Shown one piece after another: positions 42,528 to 53,880 of a DNA stretch of 64,000 nt. The notes beneath the pieces are model-generated. The model did no database searches and was not told the origin of the DNA. It saw only the letters and a program-made list of their open reading frames with translations. The position numbers were made by a program, and so were the translations under genes. The stretch is taken from contig JAPVLO010000182.1 of the NCBI GenBank assembly GCA_027257055.1, positions 9,011,791 through 9,075,790 of the forward strand, read 5' to 3'. Source of the stretch: Cephalopachus bancanus. Lineage: Eukaryota; Chordata; Mammalia; Primates; Tarsiidae. The stretch's first letter is position 1; the number at the start of each line of letters is the position of its first letter.

Positions 42528-42828
42528 TCCTAGGCACAGTGGCTCACACCTGTAATTCTAGCACTTTGGGAGGCGTAGATGAAAGGATTGCCTGAGTCCA
42601 CAGGCTGGAGACCAGCCTGGGCAACATGGCGAGATCTCGTCTCTACAATAATTCAAAAAATTAGCCAGGTGTGGTAGTGCGCACCAGTAGTACCGGCTAC
42701 TTGTAAGGCTGAAGTGGAGAAGTGGAAGGATTGCCTGAGTCCAATAGGACAAGGCTGTGGTGGCCATGAGCATCCCACTGCACTGCAGCCTAGGCAACAA
42801 AGCAAGACTCCAACTAAAAAAAAAACCC
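42528..42828 (+). mobile_element. Alu, older-type
   Basis: A full dimer with a duplicated gaagtgga segment in the right arm. Confidence 0.92.
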
Positions 42829-42964
42829 CAAAACCCCAAAAAGACTTATGCCTATCTCCTAGCAAGCATCCAATGAATGTTATATATTTAGGTCCCAAAC
42901 ATGCCTAACATTTATGTGAAACCTTAGAAGCTTCTTATGTATAGCGTAGGAAAAAAGAACATGC

Positions 42965-43100
42965 AAAATAGTCTAAGCTATACAATCTGAGCAAGTCATG
43001 TGACCACTGAGCCTTGGTCTGAAAAATGAGAATAGCATAACATATAGGATAGTTGTGAGAATTCAATGAATATCTATGAAACACTTAGCAAAGAGTGGCA
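42965..43100 (+). repeat. MIR
   Basis: The strings tctgagcaagtcatgtgacc, ctgaaaaatgagaatagc and gttgtgagaattcaatgaa occur in order. Confidence 0.75.
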
Positions 43101-43129
43101 CCCAGTTGTGACTCAACCTGTGTGACTTC

Positions 43130-43358
43130 CTGTTTCTCACTCTGTCACCCAGGCTGGAGTGATCCTGCCACTTCAGCCTTCCAAGTAGCTGGAACTACAG
43201 GTGTGCACCACCACACTAGGCTAAATTTTTTTATTTATTGTAGAGACGAAGTCTCGCCAAGTTGTCCAGGCTGGTCTCGAACCCCTGGCCTCAAGCAGTC
43301 CTCTGGCTTCTGACTCCCAAAGTGCTGGAATTACAGATGTGAGCCACTGCGCCTGGCC
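43130..43358 (-). mobile_element. Alu with right-arm deletion
   Basis: Reverse complement; about 55 bases missing after ggctggagtg. Confidence 0.9.
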
Positions 43359-43399
43359 AGGAACATGTCATCTTATAGTTATTTACTGTTATATTCTCA

Positions 43400-43478
43400 A
43401 CCAGAAATCTTAAGTTGTTATAATCCCCAAATTGGCTAGCACGGAGTAGAAGCTCAATAAACATTCCTTAACAGATTC
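43400..43478 (+). repeat. L2/MIR terminal fragment
   Basis: The string gcacggagtagaagctcaat followed by aaacattcc is the shared 3' terminus. Confidence 0.6.
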
Positions 43479-43604
43479 AAATGAGCCTAAGAATCTGGGT
43501 CTCGAGATCCAGAACTTCCTTGTCACATGTTGCTGGTCAGAAGACAGTTCCTGCCCCTCCAACCAACATCTTGGGCTGCTCCGTGTCTGTTTCTCCATCC
43601 TCTT

Positions 43605-43914
43605 TATTTTTTTATTTTTTATTTTATTTTTTTAGTCGGAGGCTCACTGTGTTGCCCAGGCTGGAGTGCAGTGGCACACTGATCACGGCCACCACAGCCT
43701 CGACCTGCTGGGCTGAGGCGATCCTTCCGCCTCAGCCTTCCAAGTTGCTGGAACTACAGGCGTGCACCACCATGCCCAACCAATTTTTTGATTTATTGTA
43801 GAAACGAGGTCTTGACATGCTGTCCAGGCTAGTCTCGAACCCCTAGGCTCTGGAAATCCTCTCACCTCCACTTCCAAAGTACTGGGATTACAGGCATGGG
43901 CCACCGCGCCCTGC
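43605..43914 (-). mobile_element. Alu, older-type
   Basis: Reverse-complement dimer. The duplication is catcctctttatt / caccctctttatt. Confidence 0.95.
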
Positions 43915-43919
43915 CACCC

Positions 43920-44254
43920 TCTTTATTAAAATGACTCCATGGTCTGAGGTAGGAATTTGTGTCTGCTTTCCTCACATTGCTCAACCCACACTTGGAGAGA
44001 TATGTGTTTGCATAAATAGTAGCAGATGAATTTTTAAAATATCACTTTTTCTCTCCTGGCACTCCGTGAGAGAAATGAGCAAATATAAACAGAGGCGTAT
44101 CACACTAGAAATACAACAGATGGGCTTCTCCTGGGGATCTGGACTTTCCTGGAGTTTACGCTTTTGGGAGATGAAGGATTATAACAAAATCCACTTGTAA
44201 AGTTCATGCTTTTTATTTCTTGGGCATAATATTAATTGCATAAAGACTGGCTTA
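43920..44254. other. Non-repetitive stretch
   Basis: Nothing recognised. Confidence 0.5.
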
Positions 44255-44255
44255 A

Positions 44256-44554
<299 letters not shown>

Positions 44555-44555
44555 C

Positions 44556-44808
44556 AAATAATATATATTTTTTAGTCCAAATTTTCCCTTTGGGAAACAA
44601 GTGGGATTCTGTAAACACTCTCTGTAGGAGGGATTGTCTTTCTAAGCCTAGCATAAATCCAGTTTGATTGAGGAATCAAGGAGAAGAGAGAAAAAGAATG
44701 TTTATCTTCACTCCACGCTGCAGGGACAGGGGAAAAAGGAACCTCTTCACTCCTTGTTTCAGATGCTTTCATGCTTATGACTAAGAGTGTATTGTGGATG
44801 TTAAAAAA
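44556..44808. other. Non-repetitive stretch
   Basis: Nothing recognised. Confidence 0.5.
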
Positions 44809-44809
44809 T

Positions 44810-44945
44810 GGCCGGGCGCAGTGGCTCAAGCCTATAATCCCAGCCCTTTGGGAGGCTGAGGCAAGAGGTCTGAACTCAGGGGTTTGAGACCAGCATGGGC
44901 AACTTGGCAAGATCTCGTCTCCATAATAAATAAATCCAAAAATTA
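44810..44945 (+). mobile_element. Alu left arm without right arm
   Basis: It ends at the linker (ccaaaaatta) where the next Alu begins. No matching right arm follows. Confidence 0.85.
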
Positions 44946-45238
44946 GGCCAGGCTCGGTGGCTCAGCCTCTGATCCCAGCACTTTGGGAGGACGAGGCAAG
45001 TAGATTGCCTGAGCTCGCAGTTTCAAGACCAACCCGGGCAACTGGGTGAGACCTCGTCTGTACAATAAATCAAAAATTAGCCAGGTGTGGTAGCATGTAC
45101 CTGTAGTTCCCGCTACTTGGAAGGAAGAGGCGGAAGGATCGCCAGAACCCTACAGGTCGACGCTGAGATGGCTGTGAGTGTGCCACTGCACTCCAGCCTG
45201 GGTGATGGAGGGGGACTCCAACTCAGGAAAAAAAAAAG
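44946..45238 (+). mobile_element. Alu, intermediate type
   Basis: Derived head (ggctcagcc) with an older right arm. Confidence 0.93.
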
Positions 45239-45395
45239 GGAAACTGATTACACGTACTCCCTGACCTCTCTTAATTTGGGCCGCCACGATTCAGACTACA
45301 CATCCTGACAAACACATCTATGCATGGGGAGTTGACCATGAATCACCCTAACTCCAACCCATGCCTTAGGCTCAGATATTATTTTCATTCTTTAT

Positions 45396-45686
45396 GTTGA
45401 GTTGGAGTCTCACTCTGTCACCCAGATTGGAGTGCAGTGGCCACTCCCGGCCACCGCAGCCTCGACCTGCTGGGCTCCGGCGATCCTGCCGTCTCAGCCT
45501 CTCAAGTAGCTGGAACTACAGGCATACGCTACCACGTATTTTTTGAGTTGGCTAATTTTTGATTTGTTGTAGAGATGAGGTCTCGTCAAGTTGCCCAGGC
45601 AGATCTCGAACCCTCGGGCTCAGGTAATCCACTCACCTCGGCCTCCCAAAGTGCTGGGATTACAGGCTGAGCCACCGAGCCCGGCC
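45396..45686 (-). mobile_element. Alu, derived-type with a repeated micro-segment
   Basis: An extra attttttgagttgg-like insertion lies at about 45538-45552. The duplication is cattcttt on both sides. Confidence 0.94.
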
Positions 45687-45690
45687 CATT

Positions 45691-45981
45691 CTTTTTTTTT
45701 GAGTCAGAGTCTCACTCTGTCGCCCAGGCTGGAGTGCAGTGGCACGCTCACAGACGCTGCAGCCTCGACCTAATGAGTTCAGGTGATCCTTCCGCTTCAG
45801 CCTTCCAAGTAGTTGGAACTACAGGCATGAGCCACCATGCCCAGCTAATTTTTCTGATTAATTATAGAGACAAGGTCTTGCCATATTGCCCAGGCTGGTC
45901 ACGAAGTCTTGGGCTCAGGCAATCCTTTGCCTCCGCCTCCCAAACTGCTGGGATTACAGGTGTAAGCCACCACAACTCGCC
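45691..45981 (-). mobile_element. Alu, older-type
   Basis: Reverse-complement dimer directly behind the previous one. Confidence 0.94.
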
Positions 45982-46030
45982 TGTTTTCATCCTTGTAACA
46001 CACTTTATTTAACGTCTGTTCTGTCAACTG

Positions 46031-46396
46031 AATGTTTATGCCCCCCCCCAAATTTCTATGCTGAAAGTGAATCCTCAGTGTGATAGTCTTTGGAGGTGAG
46101 GCCTTTGGGAGGGAATTAGGTTATAAGGGCAGAGTCATTCTAAATGGGATTAGTGCTCTTATAAAAGAGTCCCTAGTGAGCCTAGCAACATAGGAAGGCC
46201 TCATCTCTACAAAAAAATACAAAAATTAGCCAAGTGTGATGGCACATGCCTGTAGTCCCAGCTACTCAGGAGATTGAGGTGGAAGGGTCATCTGAGCCCA
46301 GAAGGTCAAGGCTGTGGTGAGCCATGATTGTGCCACTGCACTCCAGCCTGGGCAACAGAGTGAGACTCTCACTAAAAAAAAAAAAAAAAAAAAAAA
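46031..46396 (+). repeat. Inverted duplication, left arm
   Basis: LTR piece plus an attached partial Alu. The same LTR/Alu junction (ccctagtgagcctagcaaca then tagg) recurs in reverse complement at 47994-48345, at roughly 95% identity by eye over about 350 bases. Confidence 0.9.
46181..46396 (+). mobile_element. Alu, simian-like older type, 5'-truncated
   Basis: It starts in the left arm directly at the LTR (gagcctagcaacatagg) and has the ancestral gtgagccatgattg right arm and a 20-base A-tail. Confidence 0.88.
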
Positions 46397-46397
46397 G

Positions 46398-46655
46398 AGC
46401 CGGGCACAGTGGCTCAAGCCTGTAGTCCCAGCACTTTGGGAGGCGGAGGCGAGAGGATTGTCTGAGCTCCAGGGTTGGAGACCAGCCTGGGCAATTTGGT
46501 GAGACTTCGTAGTTCCAGCTACTTGGAAGGCTGAGGCAGAAGGATCGCCTGAGCCCAGCAGGTCGAGGTTGCGGTGGCCGTGAGCATGCCACTGGGCTCC
46601 AGCCTGGGCAAGAGAGAGAGAGTCCCACTCAAAAAAAAAAGGAAAAGAAAAAAAA
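46398..46655 (+). mobile_element. Alu with linker deletion
   Basis: Left arm fused to the right arm (gtgagacttc|gtagttccagc); about 50 bases missing. Confidence 0.92.
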
Positions 46656-46877
46656 GATTCCAGTGAACTCTCTCACCTCGCCACCATATGAGAATGCAGT
46701 GAGAAGGCTGTCATCTATGAACAAGGATCAGCCCTTACCAGACACTGAATCCCCCAGTGCCTTGATCTTGGACTTTCCAGACTCCAGAACTGTGAGAAAT
46801 ACATTTCTGTTGTTTATCAGCCCCCAAGTTCATGACATGCTGTTACAGCAGAATGGACTAAGATAATCTACCACGGA

Positions 46878-46995
46878 CCAAGCACTGTACAAGGAGCGGT
46901 CATAATGCAATGAAGAAGATGGACATGTTGTCCGACATTATACAACTTATGTTTAGTGGGAAAACTGACACTTCTGTGATACTTTAATTATTTAT
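46878..46995 (-). repeat. L2 terminal fragment, inverted
   Basis: The string accaagcactgtacaaggagcgg followed by gcaatgaagaagatggaca fits an inverted L2 end. Confidence 0.5.
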
Positions 46996-47030
46996 TTAAA
47001 AGTACAGTTGAAGCGATAGTTTCCACTTTC

Positions 47031-47589
47031 TTTCTTTTTTTTTTGAGTTGGCGTCTCACTGTCACCCAGACTGGAGTGCAATGACTGCTCCCGGCCACCA
47101 CAGCCTCGACCTGCTGGGCTCCGGCGATCCTTCCGCCTCAGCCTTTCTTTTTTTTGTTTGTTTTTTGTTTTTGAGTTGGAGTCTCACTCTGTCGCCCAGA
47201 CTGGAGTGCAGTGGCCGCTCCCGGCCACCGCAGCCTCGACCTGCTGGGCTCCAGTGATCCTTCCACCTCGGCCTTCTGAGTAGCTGGAATCACAGGTGCA
47301 CGCTACCACGCCTGGCTCATTTTTTGATTTATTGTAGAGATGAGGTCTCGCCTGCTCAGGCGGGTCCTCGAACCTGCAGGCTCAGGCAATCCACTCACCT
47401 CAGCCTCCCAAAGGCGCGGGATTACAGGCTGAGCCACCGAGCCCGGCTTTTGCTGATTTTTTGACTTATTGTAGAGATGAGGTCTCGCCAAGTTGCCCAG
47501 GAGGGTCTCGAACCCTCAGGCTCAGGCAATCCACTCACCTCAGCCTCCCAAAGGCATGGGATTACAGGCTGAGCCACCGAGCCTGGCTA
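47031..47589 (-). mobile_element. Alu, derived-type, split by another derived-type Alu
   Basis: The parts are 47031-47143 and 47448-47589. Outer duplications are tagtttccactttc at 47018 and 47589. Confidence 0.94.
47144..47447 (-). mobile_element. Alu, derived-type, nested in the same orientation
   Basis: A full copy inside the right arm of a near-identical relative. Two closely related young insertions in succession. Confidence 0.94.
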
Positions 47590-47708
47590 GTTTCCACTTT
47601 CATCAACCATAATATAGCCCAAGGACTGGTCTTGGAGGAAATGGGAGATAGAGGCTGTCCTGTGGCTTCCTTGTCAGAGATCCCACAAGGCCTTTAAGAA
47701 CTCCATGG

Positions 47709-47983
47709 AGCTGGGCATGGTGGCTCACGCCTGTAATCCTAGCGCTTTGGGAGGCCAAGGAGGGAGGATTGCTTGAGCCAAGGAGTTCCAGACCAGCCAT
47801 GGCAACAGAGCCCAGAGTCCTTGTCTCAACAAAAATAAAATAAAAATCGTCAGGCATGGTGGTATGCACCTGTAGTCCCAGCTACATGGAAGGCTGGTCT
47901 CCAACCCCTGAGCTCAGATAATCCTCTAGCCTCCGCCTCCCAAAGTCCTGGGATTACAGACTTGAGCCACTGTGCCTGGCTCT
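47709..47983. mobile_element. Chimeric Alu: plus-strand part joined to minus-strand part
   Basis: It runs as a plus-strand Alu from 47709 to about 47892 (gctacatggaaggctgg), then switches to a minus-strand left arm (tctccaacccctgagctcag) to 47983. The switch lies about 100 bases from the inverted-duplication arm. Confidence 0.85.
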
Positions 47984-47993
47984 TTAAAAAAAA

Positions 47994-48345
47994 TTTTTTT
48001 TTTAGTGAGAGTCTCACTCTGTTGCCCAGGCTGGAGTGCAGTGGCACAATCATGGCTCACCACAGCCTTGACCTTCTGGGCTCAGAGGACCCTTCTACCT
48101 CAGTCTCCTGAGTAGCTGGGACTACAGGCGTGTGCCACCACATCCGGTTAATTTTTGTATTTTTTTGTAGAGATGAGGCCTCCCTATGTTGCTAGGCTCA
48201 CTAGGGACTCTTTTATAAGATCACTAATCCCATTTAGAATGACTCTGCCCCTTATAACCTAATTCCCTCCCAAAGGCCTCACCTCCAAAGACTATCACAT
48301 TGGAGATTCACTTTCAGCATAGAAATTTGGGGGCATGTAAACATT
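47994..48345 (-). repeat. Inverted duplication, right arm
   Basis: Reverse complement of 46031-46396: a partial Alu (47994-48190) then the LTR 5' segment (48191-48345). It lacks the LTR 3' part. Confidence 0.9.
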
Positions 48346-48355
48346 CTGTCGATAT

Positions 48356-48474
48356 GGAAGACTGAGGTGGAAGGATCACCTGAGCCTGGAGGTCGAGGCT
48401 GTGGTGAGCCATGATCATGCACTGCATTCCAGCCTGGACAACAGAGTGAGATTCTTACCTAAAAAAATAAAAAT
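48356..48474 (+). mobile_element. Alu right-arm fragment
   Basis: It begins at gaagactgaggtgg just after the inverted arm. No left arm. Confidence 0.88.
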
Positions 48475-48485
48475 ACAGTGGAAGG

Positions 48486-48787
48486 GCCAGGCGCAGTCGT
48501 TTAGCCTGTAATCTCAGCACATTGGGAGGCTGAGGTGAGAGGATTGCCTGAACCTGCGGTTTCAGGACCAGCCTGGACAACTTGGCAAGACTTCATCTCT
48601 ACAATAAATAAAAAATTAGCCAGGCATGGTAGTGTGTGCCTGTAGTTCTGGCTACTTGGAAGGCTGAGGAGGAAGGATCACTGGAGCCCAGCAGGTCCAT
48701 GCTGGGGCCGGCCATGAGTGTGCCACTGCACTCAAGCCTGGGCGACAGAATGCGACTCCAACTCAAACAAACAAACAAACAAAAACC
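48486..48787 (+). mobile_element. Alu, older-type
   Basis: A full dimer with tail (CAAA)n. Confidence 0.94.
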
Positions 48788-48944
48788 GAACCTCCATTAA
48801 AGAGTCAAAGAGCTCCTCAAAGGAATGCTATGGATGGTCCTACCCACCCATAATGGTGACTCCTGGATCACAGAGAAAGCTCTACCTTTGATCAATAAGT
48901 ATTAACACTTTTTTTTGCAGGTATGTTTATCTGTTAGGTTTAAC

Positions 48945-49165
48945 AGGAGAGACAGCATAATTTAGGGCAAAGATCACAAACTTTGAAGTCAGCCCTGGGT
49001 TCTTATCTTGGCTCAAGCATTCCTTACCAAGTCCCCTTGGGTGAGTTAATTTACTTTTCTGCCATTTGTCTCATATGCAAAATGGAAAGGAGAGCACTTA
49101 AGTCTGGATTGTTGAGATTCTTACATGAAATAATCATAAGAAATGTTTTGTATGTAGTATATTCT
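48945..49165 (+). repeat. MIR
   Basis: The strings agacagcataatttagggc, cccttgggtgagttaattta and catatgcaaaatggaaagg occur in order. Confidence 0.82.
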
Positions 49166-49169
49166 CTGT

Positions 49170-49455
49170 TATGACCAGGACTTTCCTTTGAAAGAAGACA
49201 GCGTTTACATGAAATATTTAATGAAAACCATACATCTGTGAGCTATTTGGCAAATGACACATTATACACATAGCTGACTCTGCCCACCCTGACTGGTGCC
49301 AACTCGATCTGCTTCTGCTGCCTTAAGCTCAGTTTGAAAAACACCTCTCCAGTAAGCAATCCAACTACGGAAGCCCAAAAGAAAGAAATCAGAATGTTCC
49401 AATAAGCAATCAGAATGAGATATAAGACACTCTATGTTTAAAAATAATATTCTGT
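49170..49455. other. Non-repetitive stretch
   Basis: Nothing recognised. Confidence 0.5.
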
Positions 49456-49750
49456 AGCCGGGCTCGGTGGCTCAGCCTGTTATCCCGTGCCTTTGGGAGG
49501 CTGAGGTGAGTGGATTGCCTGAGTCCGCGGGTTTGAGACCCGCCTGGGCAGCGAGCCCTCATCTCTACAATAAATCAAAAAAATCAGCCGGGCGTGGTAG
49601 CGCACGCCTGTAATTCCGGCTCTCGGAAGGCTGAGGGGGGAAGGATTGCCGGAGCCCAGCAGTCGAGGCTGCGGGGGGCCCGGGGAGCGGCCACTGCACT
49701 CCAGTCGGGGTGACAGAGTGAGACTCCAACTCAAAAAAAAAAAAAAAAAA
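49456..49750 (+). mobile_element. Alu, derived-type, with private indels
   Basis: Several single-base gains and losses in the right arm (gcggggggcccgggg). Confidence 0.94.
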
Positions 49751-49756
49751 ATTCTC

Positions 49757-50053
<297 letters not shown>

Positions 50054-50102
50054 GATTCTCAGCTTTGTCACATGTTGTCCCTGTCTTTTGCTTTACTCCT
50101 CT

Positions 50103-50395
50103 TTTCTTTTTCTTTTTTTTTTTTGAGTTGGAGTCTCACTCGGTCACCCAGACTGGAGTGCAGTGGCCGCTCCCGGCCACCGCAGCCTCTACCTGCTGGG
50201 CTCCGGCGATCCTTCCGCCTCAGCCTTCCGAGTAGCCGGAACTACAGGCATGCGCTACCACGCCCGGCTGATTTTTTGATTTATTGTAGAGATGGGTCTC
50301 GCTGCCCAGGAGGGTCTCGAACCCGCGGGCTCAGGCCATCCACTCAACCTCAGCCTCCCAAGGCGCGGGATGACAGGCTGAGCCACCGAACCTGG
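50103..50395 (-). mobile_element. Alu, derived-type
   Basis: Reverse-complement copy. The duplication is tgctttactcct / tgctcttttcaac, partial. Confidence 0.95.
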
Positions 50396-50767
50396 CTTGC
50401 TCTTTTCAACTCACTGAAAATATAATCTCTTTTCTCCAAGATGCTTGAAAATGTTGAGCGGGGAATGGGACTTGTGGGTCACAACTGACAGGGAAATACA
50501 CAGCTAGAGGGCTGGTGACGGTGCCTCAGGAAATCTCTGTGCCCTTCAGATCCCTGAAGGAAAAACCCACGAGTCCTAGAGTACAAGAGGGGCTGGATTC
50601 CCCAAGAAGTCGGTACGGGCAGCTCCCTCTGACTGTCCTGCAAGTTCCTCCTCCCGCCCTCAGGTCACTGGTTCATTTATTGGTAGGTTTTTTCACATGG
50701 CTGAGTGGTGGGGCGAATATGAAAATCTCCACATTTAATACATTAACTTAATAAAGACAGAGTTTTA
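50396..50767. other. Non-repetitive stretch
   Basis: Nothing recognised; a short plus-strand frame (50515-50751) has no domain. Confidence 0.5.
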
Positions 50768-51395
50768 GGCTGGAGGAAGTGGTGCATGCCTAGAATCCCA
50801 GCACTTCGGGAGCCTGAGGAGGTGGAGTTACTTGAGCCCAGGAGTTGATACTAGCCTGGGCAACCTAGGGAGACCTCATCTCTACAAAAAATAAAAATTA
50901 AAAAACTTTTAGGCAGGGTGTGGTGGCTCACGCCTATAATTCGAACACTTTGGGAGGCTGAGGTGAGAGGATTGCCTGAGCCCACCGGTTCGAGATCAGC
51001 CTGGGCAACTTGGTGAAACCTCTTCTCTACAATAAATCAGAAAATTTAGTCAGGCATGGAGGCACATGCTTGTGGTTCCAGCTACTCCGAAGGCTGAGAT
51101 GGAAGGATCACCTGAGCCCAGCAGGTCAAAGCTGCAGTGACCGAGAGTGTGCCACTGTCCTCCAACCTGAGCAACAGAGTGAGAATCTGATTGAAAAAAA
51201 AAAAAAAAAAAAAACCACCAAAAAACAAAAACACTTAACCAGGTGTGGTGGTGTGCGGCTGTAGTCCCAGCTACTCAGGAGGCTAAAGTGGAAGGATAGC
51301 CTCTGCCCAGGAGGTCAAGGCTGCGGTGAGCCGTGATTGTGCCACTGCACTGTAGCCTGGGTGACAGAGTAAGATTCTGACTCAAAAAAAAAAAA
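50768..51395 (+). mobile_element. Alu, simian-like older type, split by an inner Alu
   Basis: Left arm at 50768-50910 and right arm at 51220-51395 (ancestral gtgagccgtgattgtg). Confidence 0.9.
50911..51219 (+). mobile_element. Alu, older-type, nested
   Basis: It inserted at aaaaacttt / aaaaacactt of the linker. Confidence 0.92.
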
Positions 51396-51398
51396 AAG

Positions 51399-51681
51399 CT
51401 GACTGGGCACAGTGGCTCACGCCTGTAATCCCAGCACTTTGGGAAGTGGAGGCAAGAGGATGACCTGAACCCAGGGGTTCGAGAACAGCTTGGGAACCTT
51501 CGCGAGACCTTGCCTCTATAAAAAGTTAAAAAATTAGTAGGGCGTGGTGGCATGTGTCTGTGGCTCCAGCTTGGAAGGCTGAGGCAGAAGGATAGCCTGA
51601 GCCCAGCAGGTAGACGATGGGGTGGCCGTGAGCATACCATTGCACTCCAGCCTGGGTGACAGAGTGAGACTCTGACTCAAA

Positions 51682-51716
<35 letters not shown>
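51399..51716 (+). mobile_element. Alu, older-type, with (AAT)n tail
   Basis: A full dimer. The tail expanded to about 12 AAT units (51681-51716), a likely polymorphic microsatellite. Confidence 0.94.
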
Positions 51717-51718
<2 letters not shown>

Positions 51719-51915
51719 CTATGCCTATAAAAGAGCAGGAAGGAAAAACATAAAATGTTAGCATTTGAGGGTTGGAATGATGGCTGATATTTCTTTATTC
51801 TACTTTTATTTTTATAACAATCATGTATTTTTTATATACTCTTAAGAAGTATTTTGAAATGAAGACTTCTGAGGCTAAGAAGATGCTTCCCTGAGGTAAG
51901 TTTCATGCGTCATTT
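51717..51915. other. AT-rich spacer
   Basis: Nothing recognised. Confidence 0.5.
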
Positions 51916-51916
51916 T

Positions 51917-52193
51917 CTTTTTTTTTTGAGTCGAAGTCTCACTCTGTTGTCCAGGCTGGAGAGCCGTGGCACGCTCACGGCCACCGCAGCCTCGACCTGC
52001 TGGGCTCATGGGATCCTTCTGCTTCAGGCTTCCAAGTGGCACGCGCCACCACACTCGGCCAATTTTTTGATTTATTGTAGAAATGAGTTCTCACCATGTT
52101 GCTCAGGCTGGTCTGGAACCCCTGAGCTCAGGCAATCCTCTCGCCTCCACCTCCCAAAGTGCTGGGATTATTGGTGTGAGCCACCGCACCAGG
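51917..52193 (-). mobile_element. Alu, older-type
   Basis: Reverse-complement dimer with a ~13-base right-arm loss. Flanks share tcattttc. Confidence 0.93.
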
Positions 52194-52950
52194 GCTATGA
52201 ATCATTTTCAAAGAAGATCGTCAGTGTATTCCCCAGCGGGCTCAGCTGGGCGGAAGTCAAGAGAGCAGAGGCAGCACTTTTAAGGAACTTGATGGGTTCA
52301 GAAAGTTCACCTTTATCAAGTCTTGGATCTGGTCTTTCTCTGCAGGGGCTGAGGTTGTTTTCTTTCTAGCTACAAAAGCCATGTTAGCTTTACATTTTCC
52401 CAGTTCTTCTTGAGATCAGGCTTTGCTCTTTCCAAGTCATGGCATCTGGTTTTATACTCATGCGGGCTACGGGTAGGATAACTGCAGGAGGTGAAACCAA
52501 AGGCCGATACCAGCCCCCACAGTAGGGTCAAGTGAAGCGGAACGTGGCTGGAGGCTCAAAAATCCAAATCAACTGATTTTGTTTTCCCCTGTTCGTAAGT
52601 CAGTCCCTGAACTTCCTGGTTTCAACCTAAAAGAGAACCAGACAGCTTGTGATCAAATCCTGTCATCCTCATGATCTGAGACTGCCTATCTCAGGGGACA
52701 TTTTATCATTTTTTTTTTCTAAAGATGCTCCTGTCATGTCACACGAACAGTTCTGGTTGAATCTTAGCTCTCGTTCTTTGTACACATGGTTTTTCTTTCT
52801 GGCCTTTGTGACACATTAAAAGTCTTAGAGAAGGACTATGGGTTGACCAGGGAAAGAACCATGAAATCAGACCATTAGGCATGTTCCAAGGGCTCCATCT
52901 ACTCCCCCCCCCTTTTTTTTTTAATTTAGAAAAGGAAAAAAAAAAAAAAA
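52194..52950. other. Non-repetitive stretch
   Basis: About 750 bases with no recognised repeat and no coding signal. It ends in a C/T and A run near 52905-52950. Confidence 0.5.
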
Positions 52951-53253
52951 AGCTGTGAGCGGTGGCTCCAGCCTGTAATCCCAGCACTTTGGGAGGCTAA
53001 GGCAAAGAGGATTGCCTAAGCTCAGGGGTTTAAGACCAGCCTGGGCAACTTGGTAAGACCTCGTCTCTTCGGTAAATCAAAAAGTTAGCTGGGCCTGGTG
53101 GTGTGAGCCAGTAGTTCCAGCTACTTGGAAGGCTGAGGTGGAAGGATCACCTGAGCCCAGCAGGTTGAGGCTGCGGTGGCCGTGAGCATCCCACTGCACT
53201 CCAGCCTGGGTGACAGTGCGACCCCGGCTCAAAGAGAAAAGAAAAGAAAAGAA
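52951..53253 (+). mobile_element. Alu, older-type
   Basis: A full dimer with tail (GAAAA)n. Confidence 0.93.
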
Positions 53254-53455
53254 AAAGAGTAAGAGTTATTTCCTAAATGTCCTAAGCTACCAGGATAAAT
53301 GCCCAGTGGCCTCTAAGGCAAGCTGGTCCTGAGGGGACAGCACCCAGAATCTCTCAGCAGAGACTTAGCCTTTTAGGTGTTCATCATGGTCACTAGTGTG
53401 GCCTGCAGCCTCAGCCTTGAGGTGGCATACAGCTCCCCCACTATACTTCAAGATA

Positions 53456-53880
53456 AAGCTGGGAATGGTGGCCCATCCCAGCACTTTGGGAGGCTGAAGT
53501 GGGAGCATCCCTTGAGCCCAGGAGTTTGAGACCACCCTGGGCAACATAGAGAGATCTTGCCTCTATTAAAAATTCAAAAAATTAGGTGGGCGTAGTGGCA
53601 CATACATGTAGTTCCAACTACTTAGGAGGTGGAAGCGGGAGGATTGCCTGAATACAGGGGTTCCAGACCAGCCCGGACAACATGTTGAGACCTCATCTCT
53701 ACAGTAAATCAAAAAATTAGCCGGCTGTGGCGGCGCGTACCTGTAGTTCCAGCTACTTGGGACACGGAGGTGGAAGGATCGCCTAAGCCTGGTGGGTCGA
53801 GGCTGCGGTGGCCGTGAGCGTGCCAACGCGCTCTAGCCTGGGTGACAGAGCAGGACTCCAACTCAAAAACAACCAAAAAA
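53456..53880 (+). mobile_element. Trimeric, recombinant Alu
   Basis: A left arm (53456-53580), then a unit that begins as a right arm and continues as a left arm (53581-53715), then a right arm (53716-53880), each joined at an A-rich linker. Confidence 0.85.

Larger units (their letters stand above)
46018..46873 (+). mobile_element. MaLR (MST/MLT1-like) LTR, split by Alus
   Basis: The parts are 46018-46180 (ggtgaggcctttgggaggg, aatgggattagtgctcttat) and 46656-46873 (tgaacaaggatcagccc, cttgatcttggactttcc, aactgtgagaaatac, actaagat). This is the standard LTR order of the ERVL-MaLR group. No internal coding region. Confidence 0.82.
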
